Origin: Marthasterias glacialis
Taxonomy: Eukaryota; Echinodermata; Asteroidea; Forcipulatida; Asteriidae
Direction: 5' to 3'
DNA length: 64,000 nucleotides
Assembly (NCBI GenBank): GCA_911728455.2
Contig: OU452225.1
Coordinates: 26,880,495 to 26,944,494, forward strand
Shown here: positions 40,324 through 49,105 of the stretch, piece by piece
Numbering within the stretch: the stretch's first letter is position 1
Layout: each line of letters starts with the position of its first letter
Notes under the pieces: model-generated
Told to the model about the DNA's origin: nothing
Databases searched by the model: none
The model's input: the letters and a program-made list of their open reading frames with translations, nothing else
Made by a program: the position numbers and the translations under genes

Positions 40324-42160
40324 GCTGGCTTCAGTCCAGCACACACGTAGCGGCCTTGGCTATTGTTGACGTACACAGAGCATGGCCGTTTGCACTGGAC
40401 ATCTTCGGGGTGTCCTCACTCCGCGGTCCCTGGCATCCTCCCTGTTTATCCCACAACCCCAAGACCGGCATTTTCGGAAAGCCCATGAGCAGGGCTTTCC
40501 AACAGTGTCAGACTTGTCAGATTTCCGCCAATACTTTGGGAGATAGAGTCGTTGCTAAGTCTTGTTTTCACTCTGTTACAGCTTTGTGTACAAAAGTGCC
40601 TTTAGACAGGTGTTTGAAGCGCATTCGGAGCAGCCCCGCTCTCTGGTGGTTTCAAGGCGGAAGATAACCCTGGCTGGCCGGCAAAACAAGATTTTCGGAT
40701 GCAGGACTATGGCAGCTACCTGCAGGTACAAGAAATTTCTCTCTAGCCCCATCATTTCTGGAGTTATTGGCCGTGGCGCTGCAGACTTCTTTTTTCGGCG
40801 TTATTTTTTTTTTTTTTTTTTTGCAGGCTTCAGTCCAGCACACATGTAGCGGCCTTGGCTATTGTTGACGTACACAGAGCATGGCCGTTTGCACTGGACA
40901 TCTTCGGGGTGTCCTCACTCCGCGGTCCCTGGCATCCTCCCTGTTTATCCCACAACCCCAAGACCGGCATTTTCGGAAAGCCCATGAGCAGGGCTTTCCA
41001 ACAGTGTCAGACTTGTCAGATTTCCGCCAATACTTTGGGAGATAGAGCCGTTGCTAAGTCTTGTTTTCACTCTGTTACAGCTTTGTGTACAAAAGTGCCA
41101 TTAGACAGGTGTTTGAAGCGCATTCGGAGCAGCCCCGCTCTCTGGTGGTTTCAAGGCGGAAGATGGCCCTGGCTGGCCGGGCTGGCCGGGAAAACTGGAT
41201 TTTCGGATGCAGGACTATGGCAGCTACCTGCAGGTACAATAAATTTCTCTCTAGCCCCATTATTTCTGGAGTTATTGGCCGTGGCGCTGCCGACTTTTTT
41301 TTTCGGCGTTTTTTTTTTTTTTTTTTTTTTTTTTTCGCTGGCTTCAGTCCAGCACACACGTAGCGGCCTTGGCTATTGTTGACGTACACAGAGCATGGCC
41401 GTTTGCACTGGACATCTTCGGGGTGTCCTCACTCCGCGGTCCCTGGCATCCTCCCTGTTTATCCCAAAACCCCAAGACCGGCATTTTCGGAAAGCCCATG
41501 AGCAGGGCTTTCCAACAGTGTCAGACTTGTCAGATTTCCGCCAATACTTTAGGAGATAGAGCCGTTGCTAAGTCTTGTTTTCACTCTGTTACAGCTTTGT
41601 GTACAAAAGTGCCTTTAGACAGGTGTTTGAAGCGCATTCGGAGCAGCCCCGCTCTCTGGTGGTTTCAAGGCGGAAGATAACCCTGGCTGGCCGGCAAAAC
41701 AAGATTTTCGGATGCAGGACTATGGCAGCTACCTGCAGGTACAAGAAATTTCTCTCTAGCCCCATCATTTCTGGAGTTATTGGCCGTGGCGCTGCAGACT
41801 TCTTTTTTCGGCGTTATTTTTTTTTTTTTTTTTTTGCAGGCTTCAGTCCAGCACACACGTAGCGGCCTTGGCTATTGTTGACGTACACACAGCATGGCCG
41901 TATGCACTGGACATTTTCGGGGTGTCCTCACTCCACGGTCCCTGGCATCCTCCCTGTTTATTCCACAGCACCAAGACTAGCATTTTCGGAAAGCCCATGA
42001 GCAGGGCTTTCCAACAGTGTCTGACTTGTCAGTTTCCCGCCAATACTTTGGGAGATAGAGCTGTTGCTAAGTCCTGTTTTCACTCTGTTACAGCTTCGTG
42101 TACAAAAGTGCCGCTAGACATGCATTTGAAGGGCGTTCGGAGCACCCCCGCTCAATGCTC
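40324..42160. repeat. Dimer duplication with a 12-bp internal insertion
   Basis: Units beginning 40324 and 41337 share GATAACCCTGGCTGGCC then GGCAAAACAAG (40663 and 41676), GCCTTTAGACAGG and CCCATCATTTCTGG, offset about 1013 bp. The unit between them has a duplicated GGCTGGCCGG motif near 41171-41190, adding about 12 bp. Confidence 0.85.
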
Positions 42161-42208
42161 ATTTAAAGGTGGAAGATGGCCCATGGCCGGTGTGGAAGGA
42201 GATTCTGT
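41836..42208. repeat. Last, diverged and truncated satellite monomer
   Basis: The unit stays alignable from GCAGGCTTCAGTCCAGC to about 42200 but carries many more substitutions than internal copies, such as ACACACAGCATGG, CACAGCACCAAGACTAG and AGACATGCATTTGAAGG. It stops inside the segment that reads TGGCCGGGAAAACTG elsewhere, where an inserted element begins. Confidence 0.92.
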
Positions 42209-42696
42209 CCGGTGTCGTGGTCTCAGGTTTCCGGCGTGCTCAGTTTTCCAGATGACCAAATATGGTACAATGACGTCATGCCATGTCTGCGCACAGCAGA
42301 TGAAAGTTGTCCGTTTCAGTGCCGTGCTGAGTCGTATGTACGTGTCAGGATCGCATGCATCGGATCAGGGTGACGGATCACGCTGAAGCTATCTTGGCGG
42401 CCTGCGCGCTGGCGGCCTCCTCGAGCAATGACGTGCGGATCATTTTAACGGATTTCGTGAGAAGAATGTTAAAATTATCCGTTACTTAGACAGCGGTCTG
42501 TATTCAGACGGGTCGACGGATGGGCAGAAGAGGTTGGTTCGTTATCAAACCAAGTACCATGTTGTCACCCGGAAATCCAAGCACGCCGGAATACTTAGAC
42601 CATGATGCCCGCGTGCTGAAATGCCCGGCTACGTCATCCGGAAAACTGAGCATGCCGGAAACCTGAGACCGCGACACCGGCAGGAGATTCTGTCCG
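42197..42696. mobile_element. Inserted element with 48-bp inverted ends
   Basis: The segments 42209-42256 and 42633-42680 are inverted copies of each other with a handful of mismatches; the shared core reads CCGGAAACCTGAGACC on the right arm. A 15-bp direct repeat, AGGAGATTCTGTCCG, lies at 42197-42211 and 42682-42696. A third, more degenerate copy of the arm, in the same direction as the right arm, lies near 42568-42612. The interior has TGACGTCA (42270-42277) but no convincing coding sequence. The element splits a satellite monomer whose remainder resumes at 42817. Its superfamily is not recognised, and the direct repeats overlap the inverted ends, so calling them target duplications is tentative. 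Confidence 0.7.
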
Positions 42697-42816
42697 AGCA
42701 TACGGCAAATTGTGTACTAACTCTTTCCGATAGCGCCCTCCTTTGAATAAACTCCTCCAACCCACGTTAATTTACCGTATGGTGGACACATTACCTGGAC
42801 AAAATACCCTATGACA
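42697..42816. other. Unexplained spacer between element and monomer remnant
   Basis: About 120 bp with no similarity I can see to the monomer. It includes TAGCGCCCTC, a short motif that recurs in part near 60391 and 62234. It may belong to the inserted element. Confidence 0.4.
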
Positions 42817-43040
42817 CCGGCTAAGCTATACATTTTTCGGACGCAGGATGATGACAGTTTACTGCAGGTAAAAGACAATTCTTTCTAGCCCCATTATTTC
42901 TGGACTTATTGAGCAGGGAGCTGCCGACTACACACACACACATGCCAGTATCTTTTGGACATCTTCAGGGTGTTTTCCTTTCGTACTCCATGGCATTCTC
43001 CCTATTTATCCCAAAGCCCCATATTTGACTTATACGGAAG
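42817..43040. repeat. Decayed satellite half-monomer outside the array
   Basis: Aligned by eye, the segment follows monomer order. TTTTTCGGACGCAGGA matches TTTTCGGATGCAGGA; then TACTGCAGGTA, TTCTTTCTAGCCCCATT, TTATTTCTGGA, GAGCTGCCGACTA, TGGACATCTTCAGGGTGT, CATGGCATTCTCCCT and TTTATCCCAAAGCCCC follow. The T-tract and about 60 bp after it are replaced by CACACACACACACA (42932-42942 region). Divergence is far higher than within the array, as expected for an old edge copy no longer homogenised. Confidence 0.88.
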
Positions 43041-43061
43041 GGCGCCATCACGTGGTTGGTA

Positions 43062-43185
43062 GGTATAAAGGTTTTACATGTGCTACCTACATAAACTGGT
43101 TATCGGTCCCTACATTGTTCTCTTCTATAGTCAGTCAGAACGAAAACGATGTAGAGACCGGGTACTAGTTCACTACCTACCGTGT
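43062..43185. repeat. Small foldback repeat
   Basis: GGTCCCTACATTGTTCTC (near 43107-43124) is inverted as GAAAACGATGTAGAGACC (near 43141-43158). Outer segments GGTAGGTA (43063) and CTACCTACC (43173) are also inverted. A related half, GAGAACAATGTAGGGACC, occurs near 50157-50174, so this is a dispersed family. No coding potential. Confidence 0.6.
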
Positions 43186-43527
43186 TAAACGGCACAGGTG
43201 TCCTACAGTACTTGGTACTACTAGTTGGCGGCTTGACTTACAACATGCTGCTACTTGCTAGTGCTGGTGCTACGTGAGCTGGTTATTGGTTTAACTACAG
43301 ATGCGATATCTGATGTGACCCAAACATGTTGACTATTTTAGAGTGATTTAATAATATTTAAAGGTAAGTTAAGGATTTTGTCAAGGTTTGGTTTGTTGCT
43401 GCTGAATGCCCTGAGAACCGGGGTTGTTTGGCTTTCTTTGTGCCACTGTACTGTAGCAGCTAAAGTTAGTACACTAATACTATAGTCAGTAGCTCTAGCA
43501 TCACAGTTAGACCATGGAGGAAAAGTA
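43186..43527. other. No gene seen
   Basis: AT-rich DNA following the array edge. I see no splice-bounded open frame and no clear repeat. A minus-strand frame of about 100 codons spans 43338-43649 but runs into the adjacent palindromic element and has no recognisable features. Confidence 0.4.
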
Positions 43528-43689
43528 TTGACCCAGCAGCTGGGGCCCTGAATTTTTTTAATTTTTATTTTGACATTATCGCCAATAATACTAGTATAGT
43601 AGTTCCTTCCTCCATGTAGTACGCCTACTAGTACTAGTGATAATGTCAAAACCTCAAAAAGGAGTTCATTGCCCTAGTTACTGCGTCCA
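43528..43689. mobile_element. Short palindromic MITE, family A
   Basis: The left end (GACCCAGCAGCTGGGGCCCT, then TTTGACATTATCGCC) is inverted on the right (GATAATGTCAAAACCTC, then CCCTAGTTACTGCGTC). The same termini, better preserved, bound the element at 62928-63723 (TAGACCCAGTAACTGGGGCG and its inverse). This is a decayed, internally deleted relative of about 160 bp. Flanking duplications are not clear. Confidence 0.7.
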
Positions 43690-44236
43690 CAGTAGAGTTA
43701 CAGTAGTAGGGCATCATACAATTCATACACACATTGTTTTGGGCCATGGGGATCATTTTGGTCAACTTGTAGTTGTAGTCATACAGTCACCCATTTCTGA
43801 TCAACACCTATTTCAGTTGAGTCAAGTGGGAGTTTTATCCCAGTTTACCAGAGTTAATGAAAAACTAAAGATGAAATATTGTTTGGATTCTGACATACAT
43901 TATAATCACTTCCATCAACAGTTCACAAACAACTTTGCATTTTACTTTTTCTTTGTGCGTCATACGTGGCAGTGGCAATTTTTAATTCATTATTTCGGTA
44001 AAAATTGGGCCATGGATTTTTATATGGGTTTAAAAAAGAATTTCGTATTGGATCAATTCCATATTTTTTACACTCTGACAATCGCATATACACCGTTTTC
44101 TCAATTCGGTGAGAATGTGTCACCTCAAATGGAAATGGTCAGTTTGCTGTTGATTCTGGTATGGGACTGTGCGAGAAAGGCATCCCTGGCGGAACGTCAA
44201 ATTGAGAATATGCTTGCAGTTCATAGGGAACACTGA
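43643..44236 (+). other. Open frame of doubtful coding status
   Basis: A continuous frame from ATG at 43643 to TGA near 44234, about 197 codons, is the longest outside the satellite. Its first codons lie in the right arm of the MITE ending at 43689. It has an aromatic-rich middle (FYFFFVRHTWQWQF) and a basic/acidic tail (ARKASLAERQIENML). I recognise no domain, signal peptide or Kozak context. It may be chance or the remains of a mobile element. I would not call it a gene. Confidence 0.2.
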
Positions 44237-44505
44237 GTATACCCAACTGGACAGGGAAACGTTCTGACTTTTGAGACACTCCCTTGTTACAATTTCTAAA
44301 AATCTATATCTTTAGTGACTCGTGGCCCCTTCAAATGAAATAACTTATCGTAACTTAATTAACAGCAGATCATTTACAGCCGTTAAATAAACTTTTTCCT
44401 AAATCATCTCCTAAAAATTCAAGGTTTAAGTGATTTTGAGTAAGAAAAAATTCCTTGAACCAAAAACATTTGCAATAACATTTGTGTGTCTCCAAATGAT
44501 TGCAG

Positions 44506-44639
44506 ACTTGTTATCGAGTAATTGATCCTATTCAGTCTCAAACTCCCAGGGCAGATGCTGAGGACTCTACCAGTGAAGGTCTGCAGACACTACAGGGAGA
44601 GTTGGAGATGTACAAGAAACAGACAACTCACAATGAGAG
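44506..44639 (+). CDS. Candidate internal exon, unknown protein
   Basis: The segment is bounded by a good acceptor (ATGATTGCAG before 44506) and a strong donor (GAGAG/GTAAGG, GT at 44640-44641). Only one frame is open; it starts in phase 0 with TCYRVIDPIQSQ and ends with a charged stretch containing GELEMYKKQTTHNE, which could be helical or coiled coil. The exon is 134 bp, leaving two bases for the next codon. Splicing to the next exon-like segment (45227) in this phase meets TGA after eight codons, so either the protein ends there or the two segments are not joined. The protein family is not recognised. Composition looks more coding-like than the surrounding AT-rich DNA, but no homology evidence is available. 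Confidence 0.4.
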
Positions 44640-45226
44640 GTAAGGAATAGTTTTGACTTGCTGTGAACATTTATTTTATGTGAATATCTTTTGTAAACTC
44701 AAAGCTTTTTCTACTGTGTGAATACTTGTGCTTAGAATGCTCTGATCTTTGACATGTTTGAGAGGATGACATCTATAAATGCTTTGATAAGAGTCACTTC
44801 TCAAAATAGAAAACTGAATAGGTTATTATCAGCAGGCGGGGGCAAAAACCTATTTAGGGGCTATTTTAATGTGTCTTGAATTATGAGACCCATTTATGTA
44901 ACTACATAATATAGGCCTAAGGGTTTACAAGGTGCTGCAGCACATCCAGCAGCCAGAAACACCGGGGCAAAACCCTTCTCTTAGCGTTTGTGTTCTGACC
45001 CCTACACATTGTTTTGTATGTGTGAAAACGCAAGTAATGTGGATTACACATGTTGTTACCTCAAACCAAAAACTATACATGTATCGTTATTGCACCATTC
45101 ACTGCCTCAAAACTTAATATAAGCAATTTACATTGTTGTAGAAATATAGATTGAAAACAGCCAGTATACAAGGCATACCATGCATATAGTTGTTATAAGT
45201 TTTAACAACTATTTCATATTTTGCAG
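44640..45226. other. Intron-like AT-rich stretch
   Basis: Between two exon candidates. I see no repeat or second open frame worth reporting. Confidence 0.35.
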
Positions 45227-45329
45227 AAATTCTGTTCAAGACGTTGTTTGACTGTTGCCATGCACAAATGTTGCATCATGAGGGAAATTGAGCTGCCTGT
45301 CTTAGTGAAGTCAACTCTTTTTACAATGG
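45227..45329 (+). CDS. Candidate exon, phase-compatible with 46977
   Basis: Acceptor TTTTGCAG ends at 45226 and donor ATGG/GTAAGT begins at 45330. The 103-bp segment is open in the frame KFCSRRCLTV to LVKSTLFTM, leaving one base (G). That base plus AT of the segment at 46977 makes GAT, and the frame continues there, so the two segments are phase-compatible. A second frame (EILFKTLFDCCHAQML, stop near the end) is also nearly open, which weakens the call. The segment resembles the one at 48435-48543 loosely in sequence and in what follows its donor, so both may derive from one duplicated or mobile unit. Function unknown. Confidence 0.3.
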
Positions 45330-45689
45330 GTAAGTCTTGCATTTGTTCAAATCTCTTCTTTGCTTAGTCTCACCACCATAACTTGATTAAAAAACATAGT
45401 TTTCCATACTCTTCAGAACTTATCCCACTTGATGATAAACAGTTACATTGAGAAATGCACTATAACGGGGTAAGATTGTCTGTTGACCTTGTTCTATTTC
45501 TCTTGAAATTTGGTTTAATTTTGAAAATTTTGACGGCCTCTAGATTGAAAGTGTTCTAAGCATCATTAATTTTAAAAAGATACTCATGTTTCAGACATTT
45601 CTGAGAACTCTACATTAATTTCAAAGCATAATGATAAGCCCTGCCTCGCATTTCGAAATCCATTTTTAAAAACCATTGATCTTGTTGTT

Positions 45690-45760
45690 GGTAGATTTAA
45701 GTCTCCCACTCTAGTAGCATTCTCCCTTCCCCAACCAGCCCCTCAACCATCATTCTTGGA
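45690..45760. repeat. Dispersed repeat, copy 1
   Basis: GGTAGATTTAAGTCTCCCACT, followed by a pyrimidine-rich segment and CCATCATT, matches 48575-48640 (GGTAGATTTAGGGGTCCCACT, then CCCCTCCTCACCCACC). Both copies lie about 250 bp or less downstream of an exon-like segment ending in GGGTAAG. Confidence 0.55.
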
Positions 45761-45891
45761 ATTCTTTTATAACATTTTAAAATTGATAAAGCATTAAAGG
45801 AGAAATGTTATACTAAATTTCTCTCATCTTAAAAATCAAACTCACTGATAAATCTTTTAAACACCGTGCATTTCTCTATAATCATCAAAAA

Positions 45892-46045
45892 TTCACCGTG
45901 AATGTATGTGCAATAAGCACTGTGTACTCAGTACTTTCTTGAGTCCTGCTGAAAAGCTCCAGAGGAATAATACTAGGGTGGGATTCAAACCCACAACCCT
46001 GCATTTCAGTGTAGATGTCTTGACTAATATTGAAGTTAAGATTTC
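45892..46045 (-). mobile_element. tRNA-derived SINE
   Basis: On the minus strand the segment contains GGTTTGAATCC (45981-45991), a good match to the Pol III B box (consensus GGTTCGANNCC), inside a tRNA-like T-arm context (GTTGTGGGTTTGAATCCCAC). Upstream is AGTCAAGACATC, where the anticodon side of a tRNA-like head would lie. Downstream on the same strand is a body reading AGCTTTTCAGCAGGACTC then AAAGTACTGAGTACACAG. The body recurs at 53821-53878, supporting a dispersed family. It is not a functional tRNA gene: no acceptor-stem pairing was found. Confidence 0.7.
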
Positions 46046-46286
46046 TTCAATCTCTGTACGAGCTCCAACTTTGACTCACATATAGAAGTGATTTTGGGTT
46101 GTGTCAATGCCACATCTAATCTACTTTTCTTTGAGTAGATTATAGTTCTGAGAAGAAGTTGTCCTGCCAATCTATCTACAGGGTGTGAACTGACATTTTC
46201 TCAATGTGGTTCTTCAAAGTAAATCAATGTTCTCTTAGCTTTGTCAAGTCAAGGTTTCTACTAGTCAATAAATATTGGAAAAATGC

Positions 46287-46763
46287 AGGACTACCCTTTG
46301 TTCCCACAATGTGACATCAACTTTTGAATTGACGCTTTTACTTTCTAAAAAAAAAAATCATCTCGATGATTGCTTGTCCATTGGTGGAGAGTCTGGATTT
46401 TATTAGATTTGCGAAACGTTAACTTCTTTTGGTGGAATTTTATGAAAAAACTCAGAGCTGACACAGATGCATTCAAACATCGCTGGAGCCATGGTGTTTG
46501 CTGTTGTGCATGTGCATTGTACTTCACAGCATGCCTGCACAACAGCAACCATCACTGCCCTGATGATGTGTGGATACTTGATAGTATCAGCCCTGGTATT
46601 TTTCAAAAACTTCCACTAAAAGAAGGTATCGGAGAAAATCATCATGTTAGGCCCATCTAATGTACTTCAGACTCTTCAGCAATGATGCGATAATCTAGGG
46701 AAACATTTTGGCAAATGTAAGTCTAAGTTGGAAAGTTGATGCCACATCGGTGGGGGGGGGGGG
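46287..46763. mobile_element. Palindromic foldback element, family B
   Basis: The left part (CCCACAATGTGACATCAACT, 46303 onward) is inverted on the right (AAGTTGATGCCACATCGGTG, 46733 onward), and the similarity continues inward. GAGTCTGGATTTTATTAG pairs with CTAATGTACTTCAGACTC; TTTTGGTGGAATTTT pairs with AAACTTCCACTAAAAG; TTTGCTGTTGTGCATG pairs with TGCACAACAGCAACCATC. The whole unit is therefore one imperfect inverted repeat of about 475 bp with its centre near 46525. A second, larger copy lies at 62743 to the window end. No coding sequence. It ends beside a run of 12 G (46752-46763). Confidence 0.8.
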
Positions 46764-46976
46764 TAAAGGGTGGTAGGGCAAAGAAGCCGAGGTGTTCAAA
46801 CATATTAGCACTATTTATGAGGCTAGGTTTCTTTGTGCCATCTGTACAATCAAAGAAAAATGATTCAAGCAAATCCGAGAAACTAATCCTCTTTGGCTGG
46901 ACAGTGAAGAAAATGTAAGACACCTGATGGAAACTGGTTAATTTTGTTTTTCTTTTTTTTTTACTATTTTTTACAG

Positions 46977-47160
46977 ATTTGGCATTGGATATGACAGCCT
47001 TGTACTGGTGTGATGAGACAGGGCCTGTGTTCCAGATAGACAGGGTGGATGCTACACTACAGGACAGGGGCAGTGATGGAGTTACCAATTGACATCCTAC
47101 AAACAGGCCAGCTGTAGATTGGTTCACTGGCAAGCTGTGCTGTGGCACTTGTATTCAACA
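46977..47160 (+). CDS. Candidate exon with in-frame stop
   Basis: A pyrimidine-rich acceptor (CTATTTTTTACAG) ends at 46976 and donor CAACAG/GTAATA begins at 47161. Taking one base from the segment at 45227, the frame reads DLALDMTALYWCDETGPVFQ, then an acidic/polar tail ending GSDGVTN and TGA at 47090-47092. If real, this would be a C-terminal coding exon with 68 bases of 3' untranslated sequence before a further splice, which is unusual. No domain recognised. It could instead be a non-coding RNA exon. Confidence 0.35.
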
Positions 47161-47487
47161 GGTAATACCGCTGGGCCAAGTTTCCTGTAATATGCTTTAA
47201 GCACAAAAGTTAGCAAAGTACAAAACAATTGTGCTTAGCAGTAAAATGTTCAGCAATATTTTGTACTTTTCTACAGCTGTATGAAGTTTTGCCCCAGTGC
47301 TGGACTACTATTGAAATTCACCACTTGAGTAGTCACGCGTTAACTATTTGCGACTACTTGACTAGTCGCAACTTTTTTTGCAACATATCCCAATGGGGAC
47401 GTCCTTGTTCACGTGTTTGTGTAGAGCACACACATTGCAGCAACATAGGTGTGACAAAGTGAGTTAGAACGTGACCATCGGCTCATA

Positions 47488-47957
47488 AGTAAACTCACTG
47501 CTTTACTCCAACTCCTAGGTCATCCATGTGAGGGCAAAGGTGGTGCTGATTAGTAAACTCACTGCCTCATTCAAACTCCTAGGCCATTTCATGTGAGGGC
47601 ACAGGTTGTGCTGAGTAGTGAACTCACTGCTACACTCCAACTCCTAGGTCATCCATGTGAGGGCACAGGTGGTGCTGATTAGTAAACTCACTGCTACACT
47701 CCAACTGCAAGACATCCATGTGATGGGACAGGTTGAGCTGATTAGTAAACTCACTGCTACACTCCAACTGCAAGACATCCATGTGATGGGACAGGTTGAG
47801 CTGATTAGTAAACTCACTGATACACTCCAACTGCAAGACATCCATGTGATGGGACAGGTTGAGCTGATTAGTAAACTCACTGCTACACTCCAACTGCAAG
47901 ACATCCATGTGATGGGACAGGTTGAGCTGATTAGTAAACTCACTGCTACACTCCAAC
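47488..47957. repeat. Minisatellite, 63-65-bp unit, about 7.5 copies
   Basis: AGTAAACTCACTG or a variant recurs at 47488, 47552, 47617, 47681, 47744, 47807, 47870 and 47933. The first three units are 64-65 bp and carry CTCCTAGGTCATCC; the later units are exactly 63 bp, nearly identical, and carry CTGCAAGACATCC. The 63-bp period leaves both strands open with a 21-residue period (VELISKLTATLQLQDIHVMG on plus). The older 5' copies break the frame, so the openness looks like a by-product of recent amplification. Confidence 0.92.
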
Positions 47958-48237
47958 AACCACTGCTAAATACAGAGATTTAAATTCAAAAAGAAGTTTG
48001 TTGAGGTTTTATGATCCCCACAATTTCAGCTCAAAAGTTGTACTAATTTGTAAAAAACTTTGAGTGCTAGTTTTGACTAAAATGTTGTCATTGTAAAATC
48101 AAATTGTGTTGGAGTGTGCTGTTATTTGTGTGGTTGAGGGCAATGCCAAGTATCAGCACAAAACATAAACTTTTTTTTTCTGATTTATCAAAAAACAAAA
48201 TCATGTATACTCATAAATGTTTATGTATCCCTTGCAG
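47958..48237. other. No gene seen
   Basis: AT-rich DNA between the minisatellite and the next exon-like segment; nothing further recognised. Confidence 0.35.
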
Positions 48238-48311
48238 ACAAAATAACTAGGAAAGGGTGTCCCTCCAAAAACCAATGCTGTATGGTTTCTTTAAACTGGA
48301 CAAAAAAGTTA
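48238..48311 (+). CDS. Candidate short exon
   Basis: Acceptor TATCCCTTGCAG ends at 48237 and donor TTA/GTAAGT begins at 48312. One frame reads KITRKGCPSKNQCCMVSLNW and ends in phase 0, continuing in frame into 48435. Length 74 bp. Protein not recognised. The splice signals are good, but so short a segment can arise by chance. Confidence 0.25.
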
Positions 48312-48434
48312 GTAAGTGGTTTACATATTTTGTATTAATTGTAAGCTCTGTACGTCATCAGGAGATTGTGTTTTTTTAACAGGTAGAAATATATCATCAA
48401 TATTTATGTGATTTGATTGTCTTATATTTTTCAG

Positions 48435-48543
48435 GTTCCTTACTCACTAAGCTGTTTCTCTGTATTTACTCACCAACATCACTTCATGAAGGAAATATCT
48501 TACAATTTCTTCTGAGTGGAAAAGAAGCCCTCGTCAACTGAGG
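48435..48543 (+). CDS. Candidate exon with in-frame stop
   Basis: Acceptor TATATTTTTCAG ends at 48434 and donor TGAGG/GTAAGC begins at 48544. In phase with 48238 it reads VPYSLSCFSVFTHQHHFMKE and then stops at TGA near 48513. Parts of it resemble the segment 45227-45329 (TGTTTCTCTGT with TTCATGAAGGAAAT against TGTTTGACTGT with ATCATGAGGGAAAT), and similar sequence also follows both donors. An old segmental duplication or a shared transposable unit is possible. Confidence 0.25.
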
Positions 48544-49105
48544 GTAAGCTTTGCAACTGTATATCCATTTTTAAAGATGGTAGATTTAGGGGTCCCACTT
48601 TACTAGTAATGCCCCCTCCTCACCCACCCTGCCATCATTTTGTAATCATCTTTACTGAGTGAGATAAGGTTTATCTGAACCTTTTGACTAGCCTACTGTA
48701 GTCATTGTCAGGAGACTGACAAATTTACTCCATGGCAGAAGACAAAAATTGTTTCAAGGAACTCTTTCAAACTTTAAGCCATATTTGGGGGTGGTTATAA
48801 TAAGAATAAGGACCCCCACCCCCTTCCTCAGTCCACGAATCTATTCCACTGTAGTAGATAAATAATTAGCAGCAGAACTCTTTTCAGAACTATACTTTAT
48901 TCAACAAAGTATATTACACAAAACTGTTTTAGTACAAAAAGTACATATAAGTAAGCATAAACAAATTTAACCCGCCATAATAAGGTTACCAGCCAAAATA
49001 CCATGCCACATATCAGTTATTCTTACTAACCCAGCAAGTGGTTTATGGGGAAATATGCTTCGTTATCGCAACTTGGGGGTTCCTTACTTCAAGTTTTGAG
49101 TAGAA
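48544..49105. other. Repeat fragment, otherwise empty
   Basis: Contains the second copy of the dispersed repeat noted at 45690 (here 48575-48640). The rest is AT-rich with no supported gene. Confidence 0.4.

Larger units (their letters stand above)
1..42208. repeat. Satellite array, about 496-bp monomer, about 85 copies
   Basis: Direct reading shows the same unit repeated head-to-tail without interruption. The anchor GCTGGCTTCAGTCCAGC (or a variant) recurs at 140, 631, 1122, 1627, 2121, 2612, 3113 and so on through 40823, 41337 and 41836, giving 85 anchors with mean spacing near 496 bp. Most length change comes from one T-tract of about 8-31 bases just before the anchor, sometimes broken by G, A or C. 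Outside the tract, units differ by scattered substitutions and small indels. The monomer is clearly richer in GC than the flanking DNA. The array is open at the left window edge. Both strands contain long stop-free stretches, but the frame changes whenever the T-tract changes length, so these are not genes. I do not recognise the family. It could be a pericentromeric or other heterochromatic satellite, or an amplified transcription unit; nothing here decides. Confidence 0.98.

Noticed and set aside
1..42208. CRISPR array
   Set aside because: Repeat units are about 496 bp with no short repeat/unique spacer alternation, and the context is eukaryotic.
468..42386. Many minus-strand frames with lysine runs and a shared MYVNNSQGRYVCAGLKPAK start
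   Set aside because: They are the reverse reading of the same satellite and change frame with tract length. The lysine runs are the A-tract.
43637..44236. The 199-codon frame as a real gene
   Set aside because: It starts in the arm of a MITE from a GTG/ATG without context and has no recognised domain. Kept only as a low-confidence open frame.
45975..46045. Functional tRNA gene on the minus strand
   Set aside because: The B box is good, but no acceptor stem or proper anticodon arm can be paired, and the body repeats elsewhere; it is a SINE.
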